Source: Candidatus Bariatricus faecipullorum (GTDB taxonomy: Bacteria > Bacillota > Clostridia > Lachnospirales > Lachnospiraceae). Taken from it: a stretch of 64,000 nt of DNA. Of this stretch, positions 43,590-54,171 are shown piece by piece. Position numbers and translations under genes: made by a program. The stretch is from NCBI GenBank assembly GCA_019118525.1, contig DWYV01000056.1, forward strand, positions 1 through 64,000. The letters run 5' to 3'. The first letter of the stretch is position 1; each line of letters begins with the position of its first letter. Under the pieces are notes generated by a model, which did no database searches, was not told where the DNA came from, and was given only the letters and a program-made list of their open reading frames with translations.

Positions 43590-44756
43590 ATGAGAACACC
43601 TGTTGAGCTTTATATTCATATCCCGTTCTGTATCCGGAAATGCCGGTACTGTGACTTCCTGTCATTTCCCAGCGAGAGGGGCGTGCCGGAGGAATACGTG
43701 GAACTTCTGCTGGCGGAGATAAACCGTTACCGGAAGACAGAAGAGCCCTGGCCGGTTTCCGCGGTTTTTCTGGGAGGAGGTACGCCTTCCCTGCTGCTGC
43801 CGGACCAGGCCGGGCGTATCTTTGCGGCCCTGAACGGCGCCTTCCGGATTCTGCCGGATGCGGAAATTACCATGGAAGCCAATCCGGGAACCATAAGCCG
43901 GGAAAAACTGCAGGCATACCGGAAAGCTGGTGTAAACCGGCTGAGCCTGGGGCTTCAGTCCATTCACCAGGAAGAGCTGGCTTTCCTTGGACGGATTCAT
44001 ACGTTTCCGGAATTTCAGGAGTCCTTTTCCCTGGCCAGGGAATGCGGATTTTCCAATATCAGTGTAGACCTGATATCTGCTGTGCCCGGGCAGACCGTGG
44101 AGGGGTGGAAAAGTACGCTGGAAACTGTGACCGCCCTGGAGCCGGAACATATTTCCGCCTACAGCCTGATTATCGAGCCGGGTACGCCGTTTTATGAATT
44201 ATACGGGGAAGAAGCGCCCTTTCGGGAGGATATCCCGCCCCTTCCGGGGGAAGAGGCTGACCGGGAAATGTACCATCTGACAAAAGCGCTTCTGAAACGG
44301 GCCGGCTATGAGCGGTATGAGATTTCCAACTACGCGAAACCCGGTTTTGCCTGCCGTCATAACCTGGGATACTGGGAGCGGCGGGAGTATGTGGGCCTGG
44401 GACCTGGGGCCGCTTCCCTGGTTGAGGGGGTACGGTTTCAGAATCCGGAAGAGATGGACGTGTACCGGGAGCAGGTGCAGGCAGGAAGCCTTCCTTTCTG
44501 GTTACGGAGGACCCTTCCGGCCCTGACCCCGGAAGAAACGATGGAGGAAACCATCTTTCTGGGACTGCGGAAGATGGCGGGAATCACAGAAGAAGAATTT
44601 TACCGGCAGTGCGGGAAGGAACTGATGGACGTGTACCGGGAACCGGTGGAAAAAATGGAGAGACTGGGAATGCTGGCCCGGGAGGGCGGCCGAATCTTCC
44701 TTACGGAGCAGGGACTGGACGTCAGCAATGCTGTGTTTGTGGAGTTTATGTTATAA
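43590..44756 (+). CDS. hemW: Radical SAM heme chaperone HemW
   Basis: A 388-residue protein. The radical SAM cluster is C14, C18 and C21 in IPFCIRKCRYCDF, followed by GGGTPSLL, MEANPGT and RLSLGLQS. The C-terminal HemW domain contains YEISNYAKPG and HNLGYW. HemW binds heme and passes it to enzymes; older annotations call it coproporphyrinogen oxidase-like (HemN). ATG at 43590 follows AAGGAGAAGAG; the reading frame further back overlaps lepA and is a shadow. Confidence 0.95.
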   Translation: MRTPVELYIHIPFCIRKCRYCDFLSFPSERGVPEEYVELLLAEINRYRKTEEPWPVSAVFLGGGTPSLLLPDQAGRIFAALNGAFRILPDAEITMEANPGTISREKLQAYRKAGVNRLSLGLQSIHQEELAFLGRIHTFPEFQESFSLARECGFSNISVDLISAVPGQTVEGWKSTLETVTALEPEHISAYSLIIEPGTPFYELYGEEAPFREDIPPLPGEEADREMYHLTKALLKRAGYERYEISNYAKPGFACRHNLGYWERREYVGLGPGAASLVEGVRFQNPEEMDVYREQVQAGSLPFWLRRTLPALTPEETMEETIFLGLRKMAGITEEEFYRQCGKELMDVYREPVEKMERLGMLAREGGRIFLTEQGLDVSNAVFVEFML

Positions 44757-44767
44757 GTTCCCGGGCT

Positions 44768-44970
44768 CTTTGCGAATAGGGACGCTACCCCTGTGCGGGC
44801 AGCGCCCGTATTCGCAAAGCCGCACTGACGTGCTAACTGACAGCTGACGCTGCCTCTTTGCTCATAAGGGGACGCTCCCTTGTGTGGGCAGCGTCCGTAT
44901 TCGCAAAGCCGCACTGACGCGCTAACTGGCAGCTGACGCTGCCTCTTTGCTCATAAGGGGACGCTCCCCT
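44768..44970. repeat. Tandem 89-bp hairpin repeat (2 copies plus a truncated third)
   Basis: GGGACGCT recurs at 44779, 44869 and 44958, and GTATTCGCAAAG at 44808 and 44897, giving a period of 89-90 bp. Each full copy folds: copy 1 CTTTGCGAATA (44768-44778) with TATTCGCAAAG (44809-44819); copy 2 CTTTGC..ATA (44856-) with TAT..GCAAAG (-44908), plus GGACGCT with AGCGTCC. The third copy is cut off by the palindrome at 44971. No coding capacity is apparent. This and the next two entries account for the 428-bp hemW-hrcA gap. Confidence 0.85.
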
Positions 44971-45031
44971 CGTTTGGAAGGCGCCTGAAGGATTTTATGC
45001 GAGCATAACTCCTTCAGGCGCCTTCCAAACG
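44971..45031. repeat. Long perfect palindrome upstream of hrcA
   Basis: A 22-nt arm (44971-44992, CGTTTGGAAGGCGCCTGAAG plus GA) is exactly complementary to 45010-45031. The 17-nt loop contains a further TTATGC-GA-GCATAA stem. No T run follows, so it is not a standard terminator. It ends 30 bp before the hrcA promoter. Confidence 0.85.
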
Positions 45032-45061
45032 GGTGAACTAATAAAATTTATATAAACATAG

Positions 45062-45090
45062 TTGACAAACGAAAAAAGGAGTGTTACATT
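45062..45090 (+). promoter_or_regulatory. Heat-shock operon promoter
   Basis: TTGACA (45062-45067), 17-bp spacer, TACATT (45085-45090); the CIRCE operator starts 18 bp downstream, so HrcA would block early transcription. Confidence 0.8.
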
Positions 45091-45107
45091 TATAGACGGA
45101 AAGAATA

Positions 45108-45134
45108 TTAGCACTCGTAAGTAATGAGTGCTAA
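45108..45134. promoter_or_regulatory. CIRCE operator (HrcA binding site)
   Basis: TTAGCACTC-N9-GAGTGCTAA, a perfect match to the CIRCE consensus, 50 bp before hrcA. HrcA bound here represses hrcA-grpE-dnaK-dnaJ until heat shock draws GroEL away from it. Confidence 0.97.
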
Positions 45135-45184
45135 CAAACTAAAAAGCTAAAACCTAAAAAGCGAAAAAGAAAAGGAGGCGGCAT

Positions 45185-46228
45185 ATGGAAGCGGTACAGG
45201 AACTGGATGAAAGAAAAAGTATCATTCTCCATTCCATTATCCAGAATTACCTGGAGACCGGGGAACCGGTCGGGTCCCGGACCATTTCCAAATACACGGA
45301 CCTGCATCTGAGTTCGGCAACCATCCGTAATGAGATGGCTGACCTGGAAGAGATGGGTTACATTATGCAGCCTCATACATCCGCAGGGCGGATTCCTTCT
45401 GACAAGGGTTACCGCTGGTATGTGGATACGCTGATGAATCAGAAGGAACAGGAAGTGACGGAAATACGGGAGCAGATGCTGGAGAAAGCGGATAGGATGG
45501 AACAGCTGCTGCAGCAGGCGGCGAAGGTCCTGGCCAACAGCACCAATTACGCGACCATGGTTTCCAGCCCCACCTATTCCCGGAACAAAATCAAGTTCAT
45601 CCAGCTTTCCCAGGTGGATGAGGAGCAGCTGATTGTAGTGATTGTCCTGGAAGGGAACATCGTGAAAAATCAGATTGTAACAGTGGAAGAGGCGCTGAAC
45701 AGTGAGGCGCTGCTGAAGCTGAACATGCTGCTCAATACGACACTCACCGGAATGGCGATAGAGTCCATCAATCTGGGACTGATAGCAAAGCTGAAAGAGC
45801 AGGCCGGTATTCACAGCGGTGTGATGAGCGATGTGCTGGACGCCGTGGCCAATGTGATTCAGCTGCGGGAGGACATGGAGATTTTCACAAGCGGGGCGAC
45901 CAATATTTTCAAATACCCCGAACTGAGCGACAAGGAGAGCGCTCAGGAAATCATCAGCGCGTTTGAAGAAAAACAGCAGCTGGCGACTCTGGTAACCCAG
46001 ACCATGTCCAGTACAGAAAACAAAGGAATCCAGGTCTATATCGGAGACGAGTCCAATGTGGAAACTATGAAGGACTGCAGTGTGGTAACGGCAACCTATG
46101 AATTAGGGGAAGGCATGCAGGGAACCATAGGTATTATCGGTCCCAAGCGAATGGATTATGAGCACGTTATGATAACGCTGAAAACACTGATGGCTGAACT
46201 GGATGAAATTTTTCACAGACATGATTAG
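45185..46228 (+). CDS. hrcA: Heat-inducible transcription repressor HrcA
   Basis: A 347-residue repressor. The N-terminal winged helix (1-75) has YLETGEPVGSRTISKYTDLHLSSATIRNEMADLEEMGY, the CIRCE-binding part; HTSAGRIPSDKGYRWYVD follows, and the C-terminal GAF-like domain ends LGEGMQGTIGIIGPKRMDY. It controls its own operon through the CIRCE site upstream. RBS AAAGGAGG before ATG. Confidence 0.98.
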   Translation: MEAVQELDERKSIILHSIIQNYLETGEPVGSRTISKYTDLHLSSATIRNEMADLEEMGYIMQPHTSAGRIPSDKGYRWYVDTLMNQKEQEVTEIREQMLEKADRMEQLLQQAAKVLANSTNYATMVSSPTYSRNKIKFIQLSQVDEEQLIVVIVLEGNIVKNQIVTVEEALNSEALLKLNMLLNTTLTGMAIESINLGLIAKLKEQAGIHSGVMSDVLDAVANVIQLREDMEIFTSGATNIFKYPELSDKESAQEIISAFEEKQQLATLVTQTMSSTENKGIQVYIGDESNVETMKDCSVVTATYELGEGMQGTIGIIGPKRMDYEHVMITLKTLMAELDEIFHRHD

Positions 46229-46254
46229 CGAAAAGAAAGAAAGGTGACAGACCC

Positions 46255-46971
46255 TTGGAAAATAAGACAAATCAGGAAGAAATGGTAAAAGAAGCGGTGG
46301 AAGAAGCCAGAAAAGCAGCGCGTGAGCAGGCGGAGGAAGCCGGGGAAGGGCAGGAAGAGACAGCCGGCAAAACCGAAGATCCTGAATCCGCCGAAGAGAC
46401 CGGTAAGGACAGTTCCTCAGAAGGGACGTCCGCGGAAGAAAGCGGCCCGGAAGAGCAGCAGGAATCCCCGGAGGCTGAGGCTTCCGAAGAGGCACCGAAG
46501 AAAAAGAAATTCTTTGAGAAAAAGAATAAAAAAGATAAAAAGGATGAGCAGATTGCGGAGCTCACCGACAAGCTTACGCGCCAGATGGCCGAGTTTGACA
46601 ACTACAGAAAGCGGACAGAGAAAGAAAAATCCGCCATGTATGAAATCGGCGCGAAAGACATTGTAGAGAAAATCCTTCCGATAGTGGACAATTTTGAAAG
46701 AGGTCTGCAGAGCATACCGGAAGAAGAAAAAGACGCCCCATTTGTCCAGGGAATGGATAAGATATATAAACAGCTTATGACGACACTGGATGAAATCGGT
46801 GTGAAGCCGATAGAAGCAGTGGGGAAGGAATTCAATCCCGATTTTCACAATGCGGTGATGCATGTGGAAGATGAAGAACTGGGAGAAGGAATTGTGGCCG
46901 AGGAATTCCAGAAAGGCTATACCTACCGCGACACCGTGGTAAGGCACAGCATGGTAAAAGTGGCAAATTAA
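46255..46971 (+). CDS. grpE: Nucleotide exchange factor GrpE
   Basis: A 238-residue DnaK cochaperone. Residues 1-100 are a long charged Glu/Lys-rich coiled coil; the conserved core begins LTRQMAEFDNYRKRTEKE and has IVDNFERGLQ and the C-terminal beta domain with VGKEFNPDFHNAVMH. It uses a TTG start behind AAAGGTGACAGACCC; the next in-frame ATG is a few codons in. The N-terminus is longer than in E. coli GrpE (197 residues). Confidence 0.96.
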   Translation: MENKTNQEEMVKEAVEEARKAAREQAEEAGEGQEETAGKTEDPESAEETGKDSSSEGTSAEESGPEEQQESPEAEASEEAPKKKKFFEKKNKKDKKDEQIAELTDKLTRQMAEFDNYRKRTEKEKSAMYEIGAKDIVEKILPIVDNFERGLQSIPEEEKDAPFVQGMDKIYKQLMTTLDEIGVKPIEAVGKEFNPDFHNAVMHVEDEELGEGIVAEEFQKGYTYRDTVVRHSMVKVAN

Positions 46972-47010
46972 CCTGATTACAGAAAAGGAACAAATAGCAT
47001 TAGGAGGTAA

Positions 47011-48897
<1,887 letters not shown>

Positions 48898-48914
48898 AAT
48901 ACTCTGGAAAAAAA

Positions 48915-48950
48915 GATTCTGCAGGGCGGGTAATTCCGTCTTGCAGAATT
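48915..48950 (+). other. Hairpin between dnaK and dnaJ
   Basis: ATTCTGCA (48916-48923) pairs with TGCAGAAT (48942-48949). It has no T run and lies in the 154-bp dnaK-dnaJ gap, so it may stabilise the dnaK message or reduce dnaJ expression. Confidence 0.5.
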
Positions 48951-49051
48951 CCTTGTGCTACGGAGTCCACCGGGATTTCCTGGCATAGAATGTTCTGTGC
49001 GGGGCAGGAGACGGACGTTTCCGACTGCACAGAAAAGCAGGAGGTTAGGTT

Positions 49052-50239
49052 ATGGCAGAGTCAAAAAGAGATTACTATGAAGTGCTTGGAGTCTCGAAGG
49101 ATGCGGATGATGCGACTTTAAAAAAGGCATACAGAGCGCTGGCAAAAAAATATCACCCGGACATGAACCCGGGAAATGCAGAGGCAGAGAAAAAGTTTAA
49201 GGAAGCATCAGAGGCCTATGCCGTATTAAGTGACCCGGAAAAGCGCCGTCAGTATGACCAGTTCGGTCATTCCGCATTTGAAGGAGGAGCCGGCGGAGCA
49301 GGAGGCTTTGGCGGTTTTGATTTCAGTGGGACGGATTTCAGCGATATTTTCGGCGATATATTTGGGGACCTGTTTGGAAGCAGCAGAAGAAGCCGCGGCA
49401 ACAGCGGTCCCATGAAAGGCGCCAATATCCGGAAAGGAGTCCGGATTACATTTGAAGAGGCGGTGTTCGGCTGCGAGAAAGAGCTGGACGTTGTGATAAA
49501 AGATCCCTGCCCGACTTGTAATGGAACGGGAGCAAAACCGGGAACATCACCGGAGACTTGTCCGAAGTGCGGAGGAAAGGGCCAGGTGGTATACACTTCC
49601 CAGTCCTTCTTCGGAACCGTACAGAATGTGCAGACTTGTCCGGACTGCCACGGCAGTGGAAAGATAATCCGGGAGAAATGCCCGGACTGCGGAGGCAGCG
49701 GTTATGTATCCAGCAGGAAGACCATCCGTGTCTCCATTCCAGCGGGTATTGACAACGGTCAGAGTGTCCGGATTCGGGAAAAAGGAGAACCGGGTCTGAA
49801 CGGCGGGCCGAGAGGCGACCTGCTGGTAGAGGTTACGGTATCCCGCCATCCTCTGTTCCAGCGGCAGGATGTCAATATCTTTTCTACCGCTCCCATCTCT
49901 TTTGCACAGGCAGCCCTGGGCGGCGATGTGCGGATTAAAACGGTGGACGGCGATGTGATTTACACCGTAAAACCGGGCACAAAGACAGACACCAGGGTCC
50001 GGCTGAAAGGAAAAGGCGTGCCCTCCCTGAGAAATCCGCAGGTGCGGGGAGACCACTATGTCACCCTGGTTATCCAGACGCCGGAGAAACTGAGCCCGGA
50101 GGCAAAGGAAGCCCTGAGACAGTTCGATGCGCTGACGGGAAACACGCTGAATCAGGATACACAGCATCAGACTCACAGCGAGAAAAAAGGAAAGAAAAAA
50201 GGCTTCATGGATAAACTGAAGGAAACCTTTGAAGAATAA
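49052..50239 (+). CDS. dnaJ: Chaperone DnaJ (Hsp40)
   Basis: A 395-residue DnaK cochaperone. The J domain (1-70) has the HPD motif in [10 protein letters not shown]; a Gly/Phe-rich part (75-125) follows; the zinc domain has four CxxCxGxG repeats, [24 protein letters not shown] and CPDCGGSG; C-terminal beta domains carry [11 protein letters not shown]. It delivers clients to DnaK. RBS AGGAGG before ATG. Last gene in the heat-shock operon. Confidence 0.99.
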   Translation: MAESKRDYYEVLGVSKDADDATLKKAYRALAKKYHPDMNPGNAEAEKKFKEASEAYAVLSDPEKRRQYDQFGHSAFEGGAGGAGGFGGFDFSGTDFSDIFGDIFGDLFGSSRRSRGNSGPMKGANIRKGVRITFEEAVFGCEKELDVVIKDPCPTCNGTGAKPGTSPETCPKCGGKGQVVYTSQSFFGTVQNVQTCPDCHGSGKIIREKCPDCGGSGYVSSRKTIRVSIPAGIDNGQSVRIREKGEPGLNGGPRGDLLVEVTVSRHPLFQRQDVNIFSTAPISFAQAALGGDVRIKTVDGDVIYTVKPGTKTDTRVRLKGKGVPSLRNPQVRGDHYVTLVIQTPEKLSPEAKEALRQFDALTGNTLNQDTQHQTHSEKKGKKKGFMDKLKETFEE

Positions 50240-50245
50240 GAGAAG

Positions 50246-50281
50246 GAAAAGAGACTGCGTTCCGTGCGCAGTCTTTTTTTC
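50246..50281 (+). terminator. Terminator of the heat-shock operon
   Basis: AGACTGCG (50252-50259) pairs with CGCAGTCT (50267-50274) around a 7-nt loop, followed by a run of T to 50280. Confidence 0.93.
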
Positions 50282-50375
50282 TTCATAGCACAAATTGCAT
50301 AATAAAAACAGAAAAATACGGATAAAATTCTACACGGTTTTTGGACGGAAACCTGGAGTTTCGCGCAACTGCAGT

Positions 50376-50404
50376 GTGACAATGAAAAAAAATTGTGATA
50401 TAAT
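50376..50404 (+). promoter_or_regulatory. Promoter of the DUF6465 gene
   Basis: GTGACA (50376-50381), 17-bp spacer, TATAAT (50399-50404), giving a leader of about 65 nt. Confidence 0.72.
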
Positions 50405-50477
50405 ATGGAACCGAAGGTGAACCGGAAGGTTCATCCCTGGCAGGTTATTGTTACTTAGCAAGGAGGGTACTATTATT

Positions 50478-50906
50478 ATGGCAACACGGAAAACAGTGAA
50501 AAAAGCAGCGGAGACTACGACGCAGACACAGGAAGTAAAGACAGCAGAGAAGGCAGCAGCTGAAGCAGTGAAGGCAGAGAAAGCCGCAGCAAAAGAGACA
50601 GAGAAATCCGCTGTAAAAGAGACAGCAAAAGCCGCTGAGGAAAAGCCGGCAAAAGCCGAGAAAAAGACCACGGCAAGAACAAGGAAAACGACTGCTGCGA
50701 AGAAAGAGATTAAGACAGAAATTGTTTTACAATACGGAGAAAAAGAAGTCAGCACCAAAGATATGATTGCGGCAGTCAAAAAGGAATGGACAAAGGCAAA
50801 GCACAAAATTTCAGACATCAAATCCATGGAACTTTATGTAAAACCGGAAGATTATGCTGTATATTATGTAATAAACGGAGATACAACCGGAAAGGTATGG
50901 CTGTAA
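50478..50906 (+). CDS. DUF6465-like small protein with Lys/Ala-rich N-terminus
   Basis: A 142-residue protein. Residues 1-75 are Ala/Lys/Glu-rich and probably unstructured or coiled, resembling the tails of nucleoid-binding proteins. Residues 80-142 form a small conserved domain beginning IVLQYGEKEVSTKDM and ending YYVINGDTTGKVWL, which I place in DUF6465. No function is established. ATG 50478 follows AAGGAGG. It has a strong own promoter, so it may be abundant. Confidence 0.75.
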   Translation: MATRKTVKKAAETTTQTQEVKTAEKAAAEAVKAEKAAAKETEKSAVKETAKAAEEKPAKAEKKTTARTRKTTAAKKEIKTEIVLQYGEKEVSTKDMIAAVKKEWTKAKHKISDIKSMELYVKPEDYAVYYVINGDTTGKVWL

Positions 50907-50942
50907 AAGAAAAGTTGAAGTAACGTAATTGCCATTGTTCAG

Positions 50943-50981
50943 TTTCCGGGAGAGAATGATACAGCTTTCTCATCCCGGAAA
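50943..50981 (+). other. Strong hairpin upstream of the alcohol dehydrogenase
   Basis: TTTCCGGGA and TCCCGGAAA enclose GAGAA/TTCTC with one bulge, around TGATACAGC. No T run follows. It starts 37 bp after the DUF6465 stop and lies about 90 bp before the dehydrogenase ATG; it may end or protect the DUF6465 message or form a leader. Confidence 0.5.
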
Positions 50982-51072
50982 TCATGAACAAAAACATTTC
51001 AGAACGATTCATTTCATCAGAAAATCCCAGGATGATTTACAATATAAAAAAGGAGAAAGGAAGGAAAAACGT

Positions 51073-52257
51073 ATGCAGAATTTTACACAGTATGCGCCTA
51101 CAGAAATTATTTTCGGAAAAGAGACCGAGTGCAGGGCAGGAGCGGAAGTGAAAAAATGGGGCGGGACCAGAGTGTTTCTTGTCTATGGCGGAGGCAGCGC
51201 TGTTCGCAGCGGACTGCTGAAACGGGTGGAAACCTCTCTGGAACAGGAAGGCATTTCCTGGTATGAATTTGGAGGGGTAAAACCCAATCCCCGGCTTTCT
51301 TTTGCCAGAGAAGGAGTAAAGAAAGCGCTGGAAGAGAAGGCGGATTTTATTCTGGCTGTGGGAGGCGGAAGCGCCATTGATACGGCAAAGGCCATTGCCC
51401 ACGGTGTGGCAAACCCGGAGGCTGACCTCTGGGACATCTGGACGAAAAAAGTACCGCTTAAAAAGAGCACTCCGGCAGGATGTGTCCTGACTATTTCTGC
51501 GGCGGGAAGTGAGACCAGTGATTCTGCCGTTCTGACCAATGAGGAACTGGGAAAGAAAGCCGGAATCAACACAGATTTCAACCGGCTGAAATTTGCCATC
51601 ATGAACCCGGAGCTTACGTATACGCTGCCCCGGTATCAGCTTGCCTGCGGAATTGTGGATATTATGATGCACACGCTGGAACGGTATTTTATCCCGGGTC
51701 CGTCCAATGAGATGACGGATGAGATTGCGGAAGGACTTCTGCGGACCGTTATCCGCAACGGCAGAAAGGCTATGAAAAATCAGGAAGATTATGACGCCAT
51801 GAGTGAAATTATGTGGTGTGGAAGCCTTTCCCACAACAATCTGACCGAGCTGGGACGGGGAAAAGATTTTTCGGTTCACAAACTGGGGCATGCGCTGGGC
51901 GCAAGATATGACGCGGCCCATGGCGCCACCCTGTCCGCTGTCTGGGGAGCCTGGGCGGACTATGTATACGAGAATGACCTGGCCCGTTTTCAGCACTATG
52001 GAAAGGCAGTCTGGGGGATTGAGGAAGAGGATACCGGGAAGGCCGCGCGTCAGGCCATCGACAGAACCGTGGACTATTTCCGGGAACTGGGAATGCCGGT
52101 GAATTTAAAAGAACTTCTGGATACTCCGGTGACGGAGGAGGATATCCAGGCACTGGCAAAGGATGCCACCATGAACGGCACAGTAAAACTTTCGAGAATA
52201 AAGGAGCTGGGAGAAGAAGATGTCCGCCGGATTTTTGAAGCAGCCAGGGAGCGCTAG
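51073..52257 (+). CDS. Iron-containing (type III) alcohol dehydrogenase, butanol dehydrogenase-like
   Basis: A 394-residue NAD(P)H-dependent dehydrogenase. GGGSAIDTAKAI (about 95-106) binds the cofactor, and the metal ligands are the Asp and His in GIVDIMMHTLERYF and the two His in KLGHALGARYDAAHGATL. Opening NFTQYAPTEIIFGKETE is typical of YqhD/BdhA-like enzymes that reduce aldehydes or butanal. ATG 51073 lies after AAAGGAGAAAGGAAGG. Its end overlaps the MATE gene by 38 bp, so the two are probably co-translated. Confidence 0.93.
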   Translation: MQNFTQYAPTEIIFGKETECRAGAEVKKWGGTRVFLVYGGGSAVRSGLLKRVETSLEQEGISWYEFGGVKPNPRLSFAREGVKKALEEKADFILAVGGGSAIDTAKAIAHGVANPEADLWDIWTKKVPLKKSTPAGCVLTISAAGSETSDSAVLTNEELGKKAGINTDFNRLKFAIMNPELTYTLPRYQLACGIVDIMMHTLERYFIPGPSNEMTDEIAEGLLRTVIRNGRKAMKNQEDYDAMSEIMWCGSLSHNNLTELGRGKDFSVHKLGHALGARYDAAHGATLSAVWGAWADYVYENDLARFQHYGKAVWGIEEEDTGKAARQAIDRTVDYFRELGMPVNLKELLDTPVTEEDIQALAKDATMNGTVKLSRIKELGEEDVRRIFEAARER

Positions 52258-53614
52258 AAAAGAAACAGACTGGAAGCTTTTTTATAAGCAGGTACTGCTT
52301 CTGGTTCTTCCCATGGCGCTGCAGAATCTGATAAATGTGGGCGTTTCGGCGGCCGATGTCATTATGCTGGGAAGAGTGGGGGAGAAAGTTCTCTCCGGCG
52401 CTTCTCTGGCCGGACAGATTCAGTACATTATGACCCTGATTCTCTACGGAATCACATCCGGCGCCACGGTACTGACGGCCCAGTACTGGGGAAAGAAGGA
52501 TACGGCGGCCATTGAAAAAATACTAGGAATCGGGCTGACGGCCGGTCTGGCAACGGCTCTGGTATTCACGGCAGGAGCAGAACTGATTCCCCGGTATCTG
52601 ATGCGGATTTATACCGGAGATGAGCAGGTGATTGCAGAAGGGGTGAAGTATCTCCGCATTGTGGGGATTTCCTATCTGTTTACTGCAGTCACCCAGGTGT
52701 ATCTCTATATTATGCGGAGCATTGAACGGGTTGTGATTGCCACGGTAGTTTACAGTCTGTCCCTGCTGACCAATATCTGTATCAATGCGGTACTGATTTT
52801 CGGACTTTTTGGATTTCCTGAGATGGGGATTGCAGGGGCGGCCATCGGCACCCTGGCGGCCCGTATTCTGGAACTGGCTGTTGTCATCTGGTACGGGCAT
52901 GTAAAAAACCGGGTCGTCCGGTTTCATTTCCGGAATATGTGGAAGATGGACCGGATGCTTCTGCGGGATTTTGTGGTCTATGCCTCCCCGGTCATTCTCA
53001 ATGAACTGATGTGGGGACTGGGAACGTCCGCCAATACAGCCATCATCGGACATCTGGGAAGCGCCGCCGTAGCGGCAAACTCAGTGGCGCAGGTGGCCAG
53101 ACAGCTGGCTACTGTGGTAGCCTTCGGCGTATCCAATGCCACAGCGGTTTATCTGGGTAAGACAATCGGGGAAAAGAAGTACGAGCTGGCAAAAGAATAT
53201 GGAAAGCGGTTTGCCTGGCTCAGTGTTCTGACAGGTCTGGCCGGCGGACTTCTGATACTGGCCTCGGGACCTGCGGTAAACCGGTTCATGGTTCTCTCCG
53301 ATGAATCCCGGGGATACCTGATGTTTATGTTTGTGGTGATGTCCTACTTTACCCTGGCCCAGTCTGTCAATACGACGCTGGTGGTAGGAGTGTTCCGGTC
53401 CGGGGGAGATACCCGCTTCGGACTGCTGCTGGATGTGGGCACCATGTGGGGGTGTTCAATTCTTCTGGGATTTCTGGCGGCCTTTGTTTTTCATGCAGGA
53501 GTGCCCGTGGTATACGTCATCCTGATGAGCGACGAAGTCATCAAGGTCCCCATCACCCTGCGCCGGTTCCTGAACTTTAAATGGATAAAAAATATTACAA
53601 GAGAGGCTGTATAA
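52220..53614 (+). CDS. MATE family efflux transporter
   Basis: A 464-residue membrane protein with twelve spans in two related halves: LVLPMALQNLINVGVSAADVIMLGRVGE in the first and the AYASPVILNELMWG-like segment (VYASPVILNELMWG) in the second. MATE pumps export drugs or metabolites with Na+ or H+. Start at 52220, inside the end of the dehydrogenase gene, behind GGGAGAAGA. Substrate not predictable. Confidence 0.93.
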   Translation: MSAGFLKQPGSARKETDWKLFYKQVLLLVLPMALQNLINVGVSAADVIMLGRVGEKVLSGASLAGQIQYIMTLILYGITSGATVLTAQYWGKKDTAAIEKILGIGLTAGLATALVFTAGAELIPRYLMRIYTGDEQVIAEGVKYLRIVGISYLFTAVTQVYLYIMRSIERVVIATVVYSLSLLTNICINAVLIFGLFGFPEMGIAGAAIGTLAARILELAVVIWYGHVKNRVVRFHFRNMWKMDRMLLRDFVVYASPVILNELMWGLGTSANTAIIGHLGSAAVAANSVAQVARQLATVVAFGVSNATAVYLGKTIGEKKYELAKEYGKRFAWLSVLTGLAGGLLILASGPAVNRFMVLSDESRGYLMFMFVVMSYFTLAQSVNTTLVVGVFRSGGDTRFGLLLDVGTMWGCSILLGFLAAFVFHAGVPVVYVILMSDEVIKVPITLRRFLNFKWIKNITREAV

Positions 53615-53748
53615 CGAGGATAGCAGAATGCCCGCGCAGTTTGGGAAAACACATGGAAATTCTGCGGGATTTGTGGTATTCTGATAGTAGTGTTTTCAGG
53701 GCGTTTTTGACTCTGAAAAAATTAGAAAAAGAAAGGGTTGTGAAAGAA

Positions 53749-54126
53749 ATGAAAATAGTAGCGACGGAAAAAGCACCGAAGGCGCTGGGACCCTATTCCC
53801 AGGGATATGTACATGGAGGCATGTTCTATTCTGCAGGCCAGATTCCTATCAATCCGGCCACAGACACAGTTGAGGCGGAGACTATCGAAGAACAGACAGA
53901 GCAGGTCTGCAAAAACCTGGCGGCTGTCCTGGAAGCGGCAGGAACAGATTTTGACCATGTAGTAAAAACCACCTGCTTTCTGGCGGACATGGGTGATTTT
54001 GCTGCTTTTAACGAAGTATATGCAAAATATTTTACATCCAGACCGGCAAGAAGCTGTGTGGCTGTAAAAACACTTCCCAAGAATGTACGCTGCGAGGTAG
54101 AACTGATTGCGGCAGTGGAAGAATAG
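53749..54126 (+). CDS. ridA: RidA family reactive-intermediate deaminase
   Basis: A 125-residue trimeric protein with the family marks KAPKALGPYSQG, FYSAGQIPINP, EEQTEQVCKNLAAVLEAAG and the C-terminal RSCVAVKTLPKNVRCEVELIA; the Arg of RSCVAV binds substrate. It hydrolyses 2-aminoacrylate-type imines formed by PLP enzymes. ATG 53749 has GAAAGGG upstream; the frame back into the MATE gene has no ribosome site. Confidence 0.95.
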   Translation: MKIVATEKAPKALGPYSQGYVHGGMFYSAGQIPINPATDTVEAETIEEQTEQVCKNLAAVLEAAGTDFDHVVKTTCFLADMGDFAAFNEVYAKYFTSRPARSCVAVKTLPKNVRCEVELIAAVEE

Positions 54127-54171
54127 AAGGAAGTAAGAAGAACGAAAAAGAACAGGAAAAGAGGAAGAAAA

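Noticed and set aside
44600-44914. Minus-strand frame with internal repeated peptide across the hemW end
   Set aside because: The repetition comes from the 89-bp DNA repeat and the frame overlaps hemW; no ribosome site.
44768-44970. Possible CRISPR array
   Set aside because: Period of 89 bp with near-identical whole units and no variable spacers; no cas genes nearby.
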